64,000 nt of DNA. Source: Bacteroidota bacterium. Its GTDB lineage: Bacteria > Bacteroidota > Bacteroidia > Cytophagales > Cyclobacteriaceae. This document shows positions 37,472 to 47,703 of the stretch, piece by piece (the first letter of the stretch is position 1; each line of letters starts with the position of its first letter). Below the pieces are notes generated by a model. It did not search any database and was not told the DNA's origin. It was given only the letters and a program-made list of their open reading frames with translations. The position numbers and the translations under genes were made by a program. The stretch is from the NCBI GenBank assembly GCA_016191555.1, contig JACPVX010000057.1, forward strand, positions 62,001 to 126,000, read 5' to 3'.

Positions 37472-39814
37472 CTAATTTTTAATATCCCACTCTTCTTCGT
37501 CCTGCACTTTGACCGAATCTGACACTTGTGTGAATTTACCGCAGTCAAACGAAACGTCTACACCATTGGATGGACGTTTGAAATATCCTTTGGCAACACC
37601 CGTTTTAGGATCGGAGTATGTCTTGACCATGTACTTATCCCAAATAGGTCGGGCGGTGCGGCTACCTTGTCCGAAATCCCATGAAGGAAAATGCACAGCA
37701 CGCTCATCGCCACCTACCCACACACCTGTTACTAAATTATGTGTTGCACCCATGTACCAGCCGTCCGATGCATCGTTGGTGGTTCCGGTTTTTCCACCCA
37801 CTTCGTTGTCTTGTAATATAATGGGACTCAGTCCACGCGAAGAGCCACCCTGTTCTTCCACGCCACCTTTCAACATGTAAATCATGCGGTAGGCAGTTTG
37901 TTCATCGATCGCTTGCTTGGTTTTAGGAACAAAGTTTTCAATGACGTTGCCATTTTTATCTTCAATGCGTGAGATGAAGAATGGTTGTGTGTTGATACCA
38001 CCATTCACGAAAGTGCTGTAAGCGCCCACCATTTCAAACAATGATACATCACTGGTTCCCAAACACAATGATGGCACAGCATCTAAATGACTTTCAATAC
38101 CCATGCGGTGAGCAAACTCTACTACATTCTCTTCACCGAGTTCTTTCATGAGTTGTGCCGAAATAGCATTGACCGATTGCGCCATTGCCTGGCGAATCGT
38201 CATGGATTTCCCCGAGCCGCGTGTTCCATTGGAGTTCATCGGGTACCAATCTGGTTGGCCCGGCAGGGAAAACTGAGGTGAAATATCTTTCATCACGTGG
38301 CAAGGCGAATAATTATTTTCAATTGCCAAGCCATAGATAAATGCTTTGAACGTAGAGCCCGGCTGGCGCTTACCCTGGCGCACGTGATCGAACTTAAAAT
38401 ACTTATGATTAAAACCACCCACCCATGCTTTGATGTGACCTGTGTTCGGATCCATGGACATCAAGCCAGTTTGTAAAAAGCGTTTGTAGTAATTGAGTGA
38501 ATCGAAACAGCTGAAGGTGGTATCACGCTCTCCATTCCACGTGAAGATGGTCATTGGCTTTTTCAGCTTGAGCATAATTTTCAGCGAGTCTGAGTCTTCG
38601 CCATATTTCTCCACATACATTTTGTAGGCATCGCTTTGTTTAATGCGTTTTTGTAAGAAGTCTTTAATCTCCACTCCGTTTTCATCTACCCAAGGGTTGC
38701 GGTTTCTTCTCTTCCACTCGCTGAAAAACTTGGTCTGCAAATCTTTCATGTGTTCGCTCACCGCTTCTTCGGCATACTTTTGCAAACGGCTGTCGATGGT
38801 AGTATAAATTTTTAAACCGGAATTGTAGAGATCAATTCCTTTGTCGTTGCAATATTTGGTCAGGTAATTTTGGAGTACCGTGCGAAAATACGTGGCTAAT
38901 CCTTCGTTTTGATTTTGGACGTTGTAGGTCAACTCAATCGGTAGCGACTTTATCGAATCGAATTGCGCTCTGGTTTTTATCTTATAGCCTTTCTTGTAGA
39001 TTTTATACAATACTTCATTTCTCACTTTAGTGGCATTATTTGGATTCCGCTTCGGATTGAAAAACGAAGGTGCTTGCAACATACCTACCAACACGGCTGA
39101 TTCTTGCAGGTTGAGACTATCCGGACTTTTATTGAAATAGGTTTCTGCCGCTACTTTGATTCCGAAACTATTGCTGCTGAAATCGCACGTATTTAAATAC
39201 ATCGCGATGATTTCCTTCTTGGTAAAATTCTCTTCGAGGTTAACAGCAATGATCCACTCTTTTGTTTTTTGAATGATCCTGCGGGGATATTTTCCGAGTT
39301 TGGCCAGTGTTCCATCCAAACCTTTTTCCGGGTTGATGGTGTATAGATTTTTGGCCAACTGTTGGGTGATCGTACTGCCACCACCGGCTGGGTTGAAAGT
39401 AAGTAGTCCTTTAATCACTCGGAAGAATGCAGGAAGATCTAATCCGGAGTGCTCGTAGAACCGATGATCTTCGGAAATCAACAATGTATTCACCAAATCA
39501 TCCGACAATTCTTCATAATGAACCTGGCTGCGGTTGAAGCGAAAATATCTCCCCAACGAAACGCCATCTGCTGAGAGAATCTCAGAGGATAAATCGTTAT
39601 CCGGATTTTCAATTTCTGCCAAGCTGGGCATTCCCCCGAATAAACCAAACAAGTCTACTTTTACACTCAAGATGTAAAGCGGCAAGCCCAGCATGAAGCA
39701 CAGGAATAAAATCCAGATGTACTTAATGGCCTTGGGTATCCAGGTCTTTTTTACCCGAAGGAATTTACTGACTTTGCTTTTGATAGTTCCGGTCGAAGAA
39801 GGTGAGGTACTCAT
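37472..39814 (-). CDS. Class A penicillin-binding protein (PBP1A-type)
   Basis: SEDHRFYEHSGLD..GGSTITQQLAKNLY (GT51); RQPGSTFKAFIY, VGGKTGTTNDASDGWYMG (transpeptidase). Confidence 0.96.
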   Translation of the reverse strand: MSTSPSSTGTIKSKVSKFLRVKKTWIPKAIKYIWILFLCFMLGLPLYILSVKVDLFGLFGGMPSLAEIENPDNDLSSEILSADGVSLGRYFRFNRSQVHYEELSDDLVNTLLISEDHRFYEHSGLDLPAFFRVIKGLLTFNPAGGGSTITQQLAKNLYTINPEKGLDGTLAKLGKYPRRIIQKTKEWIIAVNLEENFTKKEIIAMYLNTCDFSSNSFGIKVAAETYFNKSPDSLNLQESAVLVGMLQAPSFFNPKRNPNNATKVRNEVLYKIYKKGYKIKTRAQFDSIKSLPIELTYNVQNQNEGLATYFRTVLQNYLTKYCNDKGIDLYNSGLKIYTTIDSRLQKYAEEAVSEHMKDLQTKFFSEWKRRNRNPWVDENGVEIKDFLQKRIKQSDAYKMYVEKYGEDSDSLKIMLKLKKPMTIFTWNGERDTTFSCFDSLNYYKRFLQTGLMSMDPNTGHIKAWVGGFNHKYFKFDHVRQGKRQPGSTFKAFIYGLAIENNYSPCHVMKDISPQFSLPGQPDWYPMNSNGTRGSGKSMTIRQAMAQSVNAISAQLMKELGEENVVEFAHRMGIESHLDAVPSLCLGTSDVSLFEMVGAYSTFVNGGINTQPFFISRIEDKNGNVIENFVPKTKQAIDEQTAYRMIYMLKGGVEEQGGSSRGLSPIILQDNEVGGKTGTTNDASDGWYMGATHNLVTGVWVGGDERAVHFPSWDFGQGSRTARPIWDKYMVKTYSDPKTGVAKGYFKRPSNGVDVSFDCGKFTQVSDSVKVQDEEEWDIKN

Positions 39815-42386
39815 CCAGCGCTTTGGTTCTGTAAAAAGTTTGGAAATTATCTTTGGTAATTACAAAATTATAGAATTTATAATTGGAAAACGGCTTTGCG
39901 TTGGATAGTTGAGCGAGAAATTTGTCAAAATAACTTAAGGCGCTTTCGCGATCAGCAAATTCCACGGTCATAGTAAGCGTTTTATCATCCGTCAAGGCCA
40001 GATTGCTGGTGGTTAACTTTAAATTTTTCCACTGGCCTGCATTGAATTTATCCAGTGCATCGGCCACCGGATTGGTAATCCGATCGCTATTGTTGTAAAC
40101 GGTCACGAAATAGTGCGGCCCCGTAGTGGTGGTACTGTATTGAATACCCTTCGCTCTTTCGAGTTTATCCAACAGCGCTTTGGACGAAGCGAGTAATTCC
40201 TCTGCGTATGCTTTCATTGGTTCGGCAGGGTATTTTTTGATAAAACCCTCCAACTCAAATTGATACTTGGCCACATCTTCGGTGCGTCCTACAATCAATA
40301 CTTTCAATAGATCTAGCTGAGGTGTGAAATTGGTTTCTCCCACTTGAAGCGCTTGATCTATTTTATCTTGCGCGGCCCGCAAATTGTTCTTTTGAAAAAG
40401 AGCATAGGCTTCTTTGTAAATCAGCTTTTGCTTTTCAGCCGCTACGCTGGTTTCTTTTAAGTAGTTTGGATTGATCAGAATCTTTGCGAAAGTAGAATTT
40501 GGATGTTCGAGGTTTAACCGATCAGCATACATGGCTGCCTTCACCAGATCGGTCTCCTGATAGATGAGATACAACTTGTAAAGCGATTCTGGTTCGAGTT
40601 CTGACTCCGGAAAACGATCCAACAACTTTTGATATGATTCGGCCGCATTCAACCGATCTTCCAAATTGAAATAATACAAATCGCCTAATTTAAAATACGC
40701 ATCTTCGATTTTGGCCAGTAACTCACTTTTCTGTTTTTCGGTGTAGGGCAGTGATTTTAAAACTTTACCGGCTTCATCTACTTTGGCTACAGGCGCACTT
40801 TCGGCTACCACGGTGGGTTTGGTAACTACTTCTGCCGGTTTGGTTTCTGCTACCGGACGATCAATGATGACGTTCGATTTGTTCGATCGTCTCCAATTGT
40901 CTTCTAAAGGAATGCTTCCCCAGATGCGTTGAAACTCGGTTTGCCCGGATGCTACCAACGAGCTATTTCCAAAATACCAATCGCTGGTGGTAGTGGACTC
41001 ATTATTATTGAATGCTGAATTTTGATTGGTGGAAGAACCCGAGCCGGACTCACTTCTCTTTTTTCTCTTTTTCGCGGAGGCGATTTTCTTATCACGGGCA
41101 GCGAAGGCCGAATCTAATTGCTTGCGCAGCAAAGATGTGTCCATAGCCGCTAGTCGCAGCAGACTATCATTGAGGGTAATGGTTTCGGTGTAGGTTACAA
41201 ATTGACCCAACACTTCTTGTCGTTTTTTAATCGCATTGTAGTTTTCAAACTCTTTGGGCAGCGTCATGATGGCACTATCGTAATACAATTTTGCCTGTGA
41301 GTATTTCTTCAACGAGTCGAAGTTGAGTTGACCTACTCGTAAGAACGACTGCCCTTGTATGCGCTTGCTGGTACCCGCATGGGCAGCGAGTTTGTACTTG
41401 GCAATGGCTTCAGGTACCAAACCCTGCTTGCGTTCAAACTCGCCATATTCAAAATAGATTTTGTCTTTGAATTCTTGATTCTTGGCATCGGCCAATAGTT
41501 TTTCAAATTGCTTGCGCACTAATTTTGAGTCGCGCTTGTCTTGAATATTGGCTACTTGCGCCATGTTCAGCCGCGCATAAAAATCAATTTCATATTCCGG
41601 ATTCGTGGTGAGGCACTTGCGGTAAAAATTATATGCTTCAGCATTGAAGCCCAGCTTTTGATAAACCTGTCCGATAATAAAATAGATTCGCCCTTTGCGG
41701 TCTTTACGAACGAGCAAAGAATCGGCCATGGAAAGGTTATACACCATATTATTATAATCATGGCGTAGTTGGTAGAGATACGCTTTTTCGAGATACAGTT
41801 TTTTAGCATTCTCTTTCGTCAGTTTTTCTTTTTCCAGAAAGCGAAACACTTCGTCAGCGCGATCATAGTCGCCTTGTTCGGTAAAGGTGCGCAGCAGATG
41901 CAACAACGCGGTGTGCCGTGTATCGGGTGAAGGGCTTTTGGTGTTTACAAATTTGAAGGTGAGAATAGCATTTTGAAAATCGCAGGCGTAGAGCCGTGCC
42001 AACCCCACCATAATATAATTGTCATCTACCCATTTGCTGTTGGGGTGACGCTGAATGGAGATGGACGCCATCTTAATAATTTCCTCGGTATCTTTTACGT
42101 ACGTCTTCGCATTCGTAGTGTCGAGTCCGGCAAAGAGGCGCAAAATTTCGGTGGGGTCGTCATCCAGCGTTTTAGTGATGAGCTTTTCTACTTCTACGGC
42201 TTTTTCGCGCGCGTAGTAGTAGCCGTTGTAATGAGCCGTTACGTTATGAAAAACTTTGCTCGTAATGGTATTTTGTTCTACTGAGCAGCCAGCGAAAAAA
42301 AGAATGGCGCAAAACATCACTGCGGTTTTGTAAAACCACTGCGAGCGATCCATCCACTTGAGCCTGGAATTAGGTAAAACGGTCAT
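39765..42386 (-). CDS. TPR lipoprotein, SprE/PorW-like (T9SS/gliding-associated)
   Basis: Lipobox LFFAGCS; N-terminal KVFHNVTAHYNGYYYAREKAVEVEKLI and many TPRs. Confidence 0.65.
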   Translation of the reverse strand: MTVLPNSRLKWMDRSQWFYKTAVMFCAILFFAGCSVEQNTITSKVFHNVTAHYNGYYYAREKAVEVEKLITKTLDDDPTEILRLFAGLDTTNAKTYVKDTEEIIKMASISIQRHPNSKWVDDNYIMVGLARLYACDFQNAILTFKFVNTKSPSPDTRHTALLHLLRTFTEQGDYDRADEVFRFLEKEKLTKENAKKLYLEKAYLYQLRHDYNNMVYNLSMADSLLVRKDRKGRIYFIIGQVYQKLGFNAEAYNFYRKCLTTNPEYEIDFYARLNMAQVANIQDKRDSKLVRKQFEKLLADAKNQEFKDKIYFEYGEFERKQGLVPEAIAKYKLAAHAGTSKRIQGQSFLRVGQLNFDSLKKYSQAKLYYDSAIMTLPKEFENYNAIKKRQEVLGQFVTYTETITLNDSLLRLAAMDTSLLRKQLDSAFAARDKKIASAKKRKKRSESGSGSSTNQNSAFNNNESTTTSDWYFGNSSLVASGQTEFQRIWGSIPLEDNWRRSNKSNVIIDRPVAETKPAEVVTKPTVVAESAPVAKVDEAGKVLKSLPYTEKQKSELLAKIEDAYFKLGDLYYFNLEDRLNAAESYQKLLDRFPESELEPESLYKLYLIYQETDLVKAAMYADRLNLEHPNSTFAKILINPNYLKETSVAAEKQKLIYKEAYALFQKNNLRAAQDKIDQALQVGETNFTPQLDLLKVLIVGRTEDVAKYQFELEGFIKKYPAEPMKAYAEELLASSKALLDKLERAKGIQYSTTTTGPHYFVTVYNNSDRITNPVADALDKFNAGQWKNLKLTTSNLALTDDKTLTMTVEFADRESALSYFDKFLAQLSNAKPFSNYKFYNFVITKDNFQTFYRTKALDEYLTFFDRNYQKQSQ

Positions 42387-42597
42387 TAACGCACTATAAC
42401 GAGAAACAATTCTAACTTAGTATAAATCGAAGTCCACACACACATCTGTAAAAGTAAAAAACACCGAGCAATAAATAAGCTGTTGATAAGCGGGTTAACC
42501 GGGCCTAAGGTGGTTCGCCCGCAGATTTGGCATTACCACCCAGACTTATTGCAATGAATTGGAAGTATTGGCTAATTTTACGGCAAATTTTACTTTT

Positions 42598-43464
42598 TTG
42601 AAACCAAAGAAAACCCTTTCCGAACGCCTCACCAACAAGTATCAGTTGGTGATACGCAACGAAGATAACCTGGCGGAAAAAACCTCCATTGGTTTTACCT
42701 ACGCCAAGCTGTTGGTTGTAGCGGCAGCCATCTTCTTATTTATTTTTATTGGAAGTCTTTTCTTATCAAAAACATTGCTCGCAAAGTGGTTTGATCCCAA
42801 GTATGAGCAAACCGAACAAAACAAGAAACTATATGCCCTCGCACTCAAGGTAGATTCACTATCGGTAGAGGTGGATCACAAAGACCAGTTCATTCAAAAC
42901 CTGCAACGCATTTTGCGAGGCGATACTTCTTCGGGATTTGTTGATCCGGCTAGATTATTAAACGTAAACTCAGAAACCGTGAAGCCCACCGGCAGCCTGC
43001 AATTGGCGGCCTCCGATTCGCAATTCAGAAAGGAGTTTGAGCAAACAGAATATTCGTTGGTGTCGCTCAACGAACGCAAATACCGCGACTTACAAGGGTT
43101 CTTTTTCTTTACGCCCATCAATGGCTTTATCAGCGATAAATATGATGCCAAGAAAGCACACTTTGGCGTAGACGTGGTTGCCAAAACGAACGAGCCGGTA
43201 AAGTCGGTGGCTGACGGAACTGTGATCGTTGCATCGTGGACACAAGATGCAGGCTATGTGATTGCCGTGCAGCACCGAGGCAACCTGATTTCAGTGTACA
43301 AGCACAATGCAGGATTATTGAAAAAAGTTGGTAATTTTGTCAACGCAGGAGATATTATCTCTATCGTTGGCAATAGTGGCGAGATGACGGACGGCCCCCA
43401 TTTACATTTTGAATTGTGGCACAACGGCAACTCATTGAACCCAGAAGAATTTGTAACATTTTAA
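42598..43464 (+). CDS. M23 family metallopeptidase (LytM), membrane-anchored
   Basis: TTG start giving MKPKKTLSERLTNKYQLVIRNED; TM; HFGVDVVAKTNEPVKSVADGTV..GPHLHFELWHNGNSLNPEEFV. Confidence 0.88.
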   Translation: MKPKKTLSERLTNKYQLVIRNEDNLAEKTSIGFTYAKLLVVAAAIFLFIFIGSLFLSKTLLAKWFDPKYEQTEQNKKLYALALKVDSLSVEVDHKDQFIQNLQRILRGDTSSGFVDPARLLNVNSETVKPTGSLQLAASDSQFRKEFEQTEYSLVSLNERKYRDLQGFFFFTPINGFISDKYDAKKAHFGVDVVAKTNEPVKSVADGTVIVASWTQDAGYVIAVQHRGNLISVYKHNAGLLKKVGNFVNAGDIISIVGNSGEMTDGPHLHFELWHNGNSLNPEEFVTF

Positions 43465-43474
43465 ACAACACGCC

Positions 43475-43900
43475 ATGTTAACTTCGAAAGAACAAAAACG
43501 AGCAGCAGATGAAATCAGTAACTCTAGCAATGTTATTGGCAAAGGCACTATTTTAGAAGGCAATATTGAAACCTATGGTAACATCCGCATTGAAGGTAGA
43601 ATCCTTGGCAACATCAAATCAAAATCAAAAGTAGCGCTGGGTAATTCCAGTCATGTGGAAGGCAACATCACAGCTCAAAATGCTGACATTGAAGGAGAGG
43701 TAAAAGGAAAAGTAGATATTTCTGAAATGCTGGTATTGAAGTCTACCGCAGTAATCAATGGAGACATCAGCACAGGAAAATTGGTGGTGGAAAGTGGAGC
43801 TGTATTTAATGGCAGCTGTAAAATGGGTGCAGCCATAAAAGATATTAAGTTGAGTGAAAATGGTATTCGCCCACATGCGCAAGAAGCCAGACTTAACTAA
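43475..43900 (+). CDS. Bactofilin family protein
   Basis: NVIGKGTILEGNIETYGNIRIEGRILGNIKSKSKVALGNSSHVEGNITAQNADIEGEVKGKV. Confidence 0.95.
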   Translation: MLTSKEQKRAADEISNSSNVIGKGTILEGNIETYGNIRIEGRILGNIKSKSKVALGNSSHVEGNITAQNADIEGEVKGKVDISEMLVLKSTAVINGDISTGKLVVESGAVFNGSCKMGAAIKDIKLSENGIRPHAQEARLN

Positions 43901-43924
43901 GATGATTAAATAGAATTTTGAATG

Positions 43925-43956
43925 AACCGTAGGTGAGTAGCCTGCGGTTTTTTTTT
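43925..43956 (+). terminator. Rho-independent terminator after bactofilin gene
   Basis: AACCGTAGG-tgagtag-CCTGCGGTT-ttttttt. Confidence 0.75.
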
Positions 43957-43963
43957 GATAACC

Positions 43964-44164
43964 ATGCCTGAACTTCCCGATAATAAGTTTTTAAAATACA
44001 GTAGCCTCGGCTTGCAGTTACTGGCAATGATTGGGGCAGCTGGCTGGATTGGGTTTCAGATCGATTCGTATCTCCACTTGAGCTTTCCTGTTTTTTTGTT
44101 GGGCCTTATACTCATTGCTTTTGTTGGAATGATGTACAAACTGTATCGCTCGTTAAATGAATAG
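43964..44164 (+). CDS. AtpZ/AtpI family protein
   Basis: MPELPDNKFLKYSSLGLQLLAMIGAAGWIGFQIDSYL..FPVFLLGLILIAFVGMMYKLYRSLNE. Confidence 0.88.
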   Translation: MPELPDNKFLKYSSLGLQLLAMIGAAGWIGFQIDSYLHLSFPVFLLGLILIAFVGMMYKLYRSLNE

Positions 44165-44534
44165 TGCTTATCGTTTTTTGGTGGGGTTGATTGGCCTGGC
44201 AGCAGTAGTAATGTCCGCAACCTTATTTTTGGTTAAATCAGGTGCTTTCGCATCTCCCAGTTTCCTGAATGCCACTACCATGGCGTTGACCTTAAGCACA
44301 GCCATTATCTTTTTTTTTCTGAAACGAACCAACCCAAGTCAGCCGCTCGACTTTGTCCGCAACTTTATGTTGACCTTAGTATTGAAAATTATTTTGGGTG
44401 GATGCTATGTGTTTGTGATTTTACGTCTGGATCCGGCAGGTGCCAACGCAAATGTTGCTTTCTTTATCGTAGGCTATATTTTGTTCACTGCATATGAAGT
44501 TGCCTGGTTTGCCATCCAAAAAAATGCAGAGTGA
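44157..44534 (+). CDS. AtpI-like four-TM membrane protein
   Basis: 8-bp overlap with AtpZ gene; four hydrophobic segments. Confidence 0.65.
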   Translation: MNSAYRFLVGLIGLAAVVMSATLFLVKSGAFASPSFLNATTMALTLSTAIIFFFLKRTNPSQPLDFVRNFMLTLVLKIILGGCYVFVILRLDPAGANANVAFFIVGYILFTAYEVAWFAIQKNAE

Positions 44535-44567
44535 TCAACAAGTTTCTTAACCATTAAACATTGTACC

Positions 44568-46625
44568 ATGCGAATAAAAATTTGTTTTCTGATCGCAGCA
44601 CTCTACGCCCCCTCATTGGTTGCGCAATTGCCCGATCCGGCTACGATCGATATCATTCGCGATAAGTGGGGTGTGCCGCACATTGCTGCGAAGACCGATG
44701 CGGGTGTGGCGTACGGCTTGGCGTGGGCCAATGCAGAAGATGATTTCAAAACTATTCAGCTGGGATTTTTAGCAGGCAAAGCCATGCTGGGAGTTTATTC
44801 CGGTAAATCGGGAGCCACGGTTGATTTTGTGGTGCAGTTTCTGCAATGCCGCAAGATAGTAGATGAGCGCTACGACAAAGATATTTCTCCTGATTATAAA
44901 TTGATTTTGGAAAGTTACGCTGCAGGCATCAACGCGTACGCGAACGCTCATCCACACGAAGTGTTGGTGAAGAATCTTTTTCCGGTGACACCGAAGGATA
45001 TGCTTACGTATTCCGTCTTGCAATTGGCCATTTCCAGTGGTGCCGATAAAGCGTTGCGCGAGATAACCGGTGGCACAGTGCCATTGGCAACCGGCTTTGC
45101 TCCGGGCGGTTCGAATGGCTATGCTTTCAATTCGAAGAAAACAAAAGATGGAAATGTTTACCTAGCTATTAATTCGCATCAACCTTTGGAAGGACCTGTT
45201 GCCTGGTATGAAGCACATTTGATGAGCGAAGAGGGTTGGAATATTTTAGGCGCGTTGTTTCCGGGGGCGCCTAGCATCTTGCATGGATGCAATGAAAACT
45301 TAGGATGGGCACACACGGTGAACAATCCGGATAAGTTGGATGTGTATCAATTGGAAATCAATCCGGCCAACGAGAACCAATATAAGCTAGATGATCATTG
45401 GGAAACCTTGGAAGAATCAACCATCAAACTAAAAGTTAAAATGATGGGCATTCACATTACCGTGAAGCGAAAAATTTGGAATAGTAAGTTTGGCCCAACA
45501 CTCGTGACGAAGAAAGGGACCTTCGCCATACGCACGGGAGCGTTGATGGAAATTCGCGCACTCGAACAATGGTATCGCATGAACAAAGCCAGAAATTTTA
45601 CGGAGTTCAAACGTGCTTTGTCGATGGGAGCCATCTCCGGTTACAATATTGTATATGCGGACAAGTACGACACGATCTATTATATCAGTAACGGAAAAAT
45701 TCCGGTGCGCAAAGCAGGCTACGAGTGGAATGCAACCGTGCCGGGTAATACTTCGCAAGCACTGTGGAGTGAATTTTATACAGTCGACCAACTTCCGCAA
45801 TTGGTGAACCCAGCTTCTGGATATTTGTATAACAGCAATCACTCGCCCTTCAACGCCACTGCCGAGGTGAATAATATTTCTGCCGGCACATACAACGATA
45901 AAGCAATGGGTTATGAAACACACGACAACAATCGCAGCAAGCGATTCATGGAGTTGATTGCGCAATACCCGCAGCTGAGTTATGAAGATTTTAAACGCAT
46001 CAAATACGATTTGCAGTTGCCGCAGAAGTTGGCTTACCAAACCGATGCCAATGCGTTATTCCAGCTTTCACCCAATGATTTACCCGGCCACCAGGAAGTG
46101 ATTCAGAATTTGATTTCGTGGGATCGGAAAGCAACGATTGAAAGCAAAGGCGCAGCGATCTTTGCCATCATCTACTATCAGGTGGTGAATGAACAAGCCG
46201 GAGGAGCTACGTATCGCACTTTGACAAAACAAAAGTGTTTGGAGTTAATTGCCTTCGCGAAGAAGTACATGCTTGAGAATTTTGGTCGCGCGAATGTTAC
46301 ACTGGGCGAATATCAAAAATTAGTTCGGGGAGATAAGCGAGTTTCGTTGCCGGGCTTGCCCGATGTAATTGCTGCGATGCACTCCGTGCCCGATGAGCGT
46401 GGCACCATGCGCGGCAATCAGGGTGAATCATATATTGAGTTAGTGAAGTTTACCGCAGCCGGCCCGGAAATTGAAACCATTCATTGCTATGGTGCTTCCA
46501 ACAATCCGAATAGCGAGCACTATGCCGACCAAATGAATTTATTTGTTGAGCAAAAGACAAAGCCCATGACACTGAGCAAAGAGAAAGTGTATCAGGAAGC
46601 AAAGCGGATTTATCATCCGAAGTAG
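44568..46625 (+). CDS. Penicillin acylase family (Ntn hydrolase) protein
   Basis: IIRDKWGVPHIAAKTDAGVAYGLAWANAEDDFKTIQL; GFAPGGSNGYAFNSKKTKDG (processing-site Ser); NSHQPLEGPVAWYEAHL. Confidence 0.93.
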   Translation: MRIKICFLIAALYAPSLVAQLPDPATIDIIRDKWGVPHIAAKTDAGVAYGLAWANAEDDFKTIQLGFLAGKAMLGVYSGKSGATVDFVVQFLQCRKIVDERYDKDISPDYKLILESYAAGINAYANAHPHEVLVKNLFPVTPKDMLTYSVLQLAISSGADKALREITGGTVPLATGFAPGGSNGYAFNSKKTKDGNVYLAINSHQPLEGPVAWYEAHLMSEEGWNILGALFPGAPSILHGCNENLGWAHTVNNPDKLDVYQLEINPANENQYKLDDHWETLEESTIKLKVKMMGIHITVKRKIWNSKFGPTLVTKKGTFAIRTGALMEIRALEQWYRMNKARNFTEFKRALSMGAISGYNIVYADKYDTIYYISNGKIPVRKAGYEWNATVPGNTSQALWSEFYTVDQLPQLVNPASGYLYNSNHSPFNATAEVNNISAGTYNDKAMGYETHDNNRSKRFMELIAQYPQLSYEDFKRIKYDLQLPQKLAYQTDANALFQLSPNDLPGHQEVIQNLISWDRKATIESKGAAIFAIIYYQVVNEQAGGATYRTLTKQKCLELIAFAKKYMLENFGRANVTLGEYQKLVRGDKRVSLPGLPDVIAAMHSVPDERGTMRGNQGESYIELVKFTAAGPEIETIHCYGASNNPNSEHYADQMNLFVEQKTKPMTLSKEKVYQEAKRIYHPK

Positions 46626-46714
46626 CGCTTAGTTAACTTTGTAATTCTTTGTGCGGCTTTTTGGGAAAATTCAACATAAGTGTAATCATTTAACCTTCCA
46701 ACAAAACAAATTCA

Positions 46715-47440
46715 TCAAACCTCCTTCGGTTTCCGAAATCGAATCTTGAATACCTCACGATACTCCTCACTCTTCGTGCCAAACAATGCCTTCACTTTTT
46801 GGCGGGCGGCATAGCCTATTGCACGTAAGCATTTATCACCCACATAAAGTGTGATATCTCTTTCTTTTCGTGCCGCGCTCCAACTAGAAGCAGCGTTGAT
46901 CACTTGTGTATTGGCTTCGCGCAGTTCATTCAATTTCTGAATAAGTTCGGCCACTGATAATTCTGTAGCTTCCGGCTGGTAGGCAGGCTGTGATGCTACG
47001 AGTTGTATTAACTCTTCGAAGTGTTGCGCCATTGTACCAAAATCCAGTCCACGCGCTCTGCGTACTTTTGGTGTTGCGGGAGTTTCAGTTGAGGCTTCCA
47101 CTTCAGTTGAATGATTCTGTGGACGATAGCCTTGCAATTTCCGCACGATGCTTTGCGCATCGTCTTCTGTTTGTGACAAAACTTCACTTGCCTTCAGTTC
47201 GCCTACCATGCGCACTGCCCATTTGCTCAGCCCTTCATAGGCCACTGCGCGTGCATTTACATGGTTGTTGAAATCGGTTTTGGCCACACTGCAATTGTTT
47301 ATCGCCTGCCGACATTTGTCCAGCAGCTTTAACATGCTTTCGGTACGGAGTTTTTCTTGAGCAGGATTGTACTTACTACCGAAACCTGCGCAGAAGACCG
47401 TGAGTCTTTCAAAGGCTTCTACATTTTTGATGTGGGACAT
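46715..47440 (-). CDS. Hypothetical protein
   Basis: Start trimmed to MSHIKNVEAFERLTVFCAGFGSKYNPAQEKL; the longer ORF N-terminus is Arg/Cys-rich and implausible. Confidence 0.65.
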   Translation of the reverse strand: MSHIKNVEAFERLTVFCAGFGSKYNPAQEKLRTESMLKLLDKCRQAINNCSVAKTDFNNHVNARAVAYEGLSKWAVRMVGELKASEVLSQTEDDAQSIVRKLQGYRPQNHSTEVEASTETPATPKVRRARGLDFGTMAQHFEELIQLVASQPAYQPEATELSVAELIQKLNELREANTQVINAASSWSAARKERDITLYVGDKCLRAIGYAARQKVKALFGTKSEEYREVFKIRFRKPKEV

Positions 47441-47703
47441 ATAATTGTGTTTATTCTTGCCAACGCACGTGCCCCATCCGCAGGTTATGGTCTTTGAACG
47501 GAATTTTTCAAACTTTATTTGTTTGACCAAGCGCAACCTGCCCGCTCTTGGCACGTTGAGGGCCGCGCTTTTACAAATACGTAAAATTATTTTTTGAAGT
47601 GAGATTTCTTCTCTTGAAAATCGGATGCAAAGCATACAGCGACCGATGAGGGATGTTCCGCAACGGATCAACGATGAAACACGGCTACTAGGAAGTTAAA
47701 AGT

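Noticed and set aside
45429-46040. 203-aa minus ORF inside the penicillin acylase gene
   Set aside because: Antisense shadow of a strongly supported CDS; no motif.
47441-47671. N-terminal extension of the 46715..47671 ORF
   Set aside because: Arg/Cys-rich, non-protein-like composition; MSHIKNVEAFERL at 47440 is a better start.
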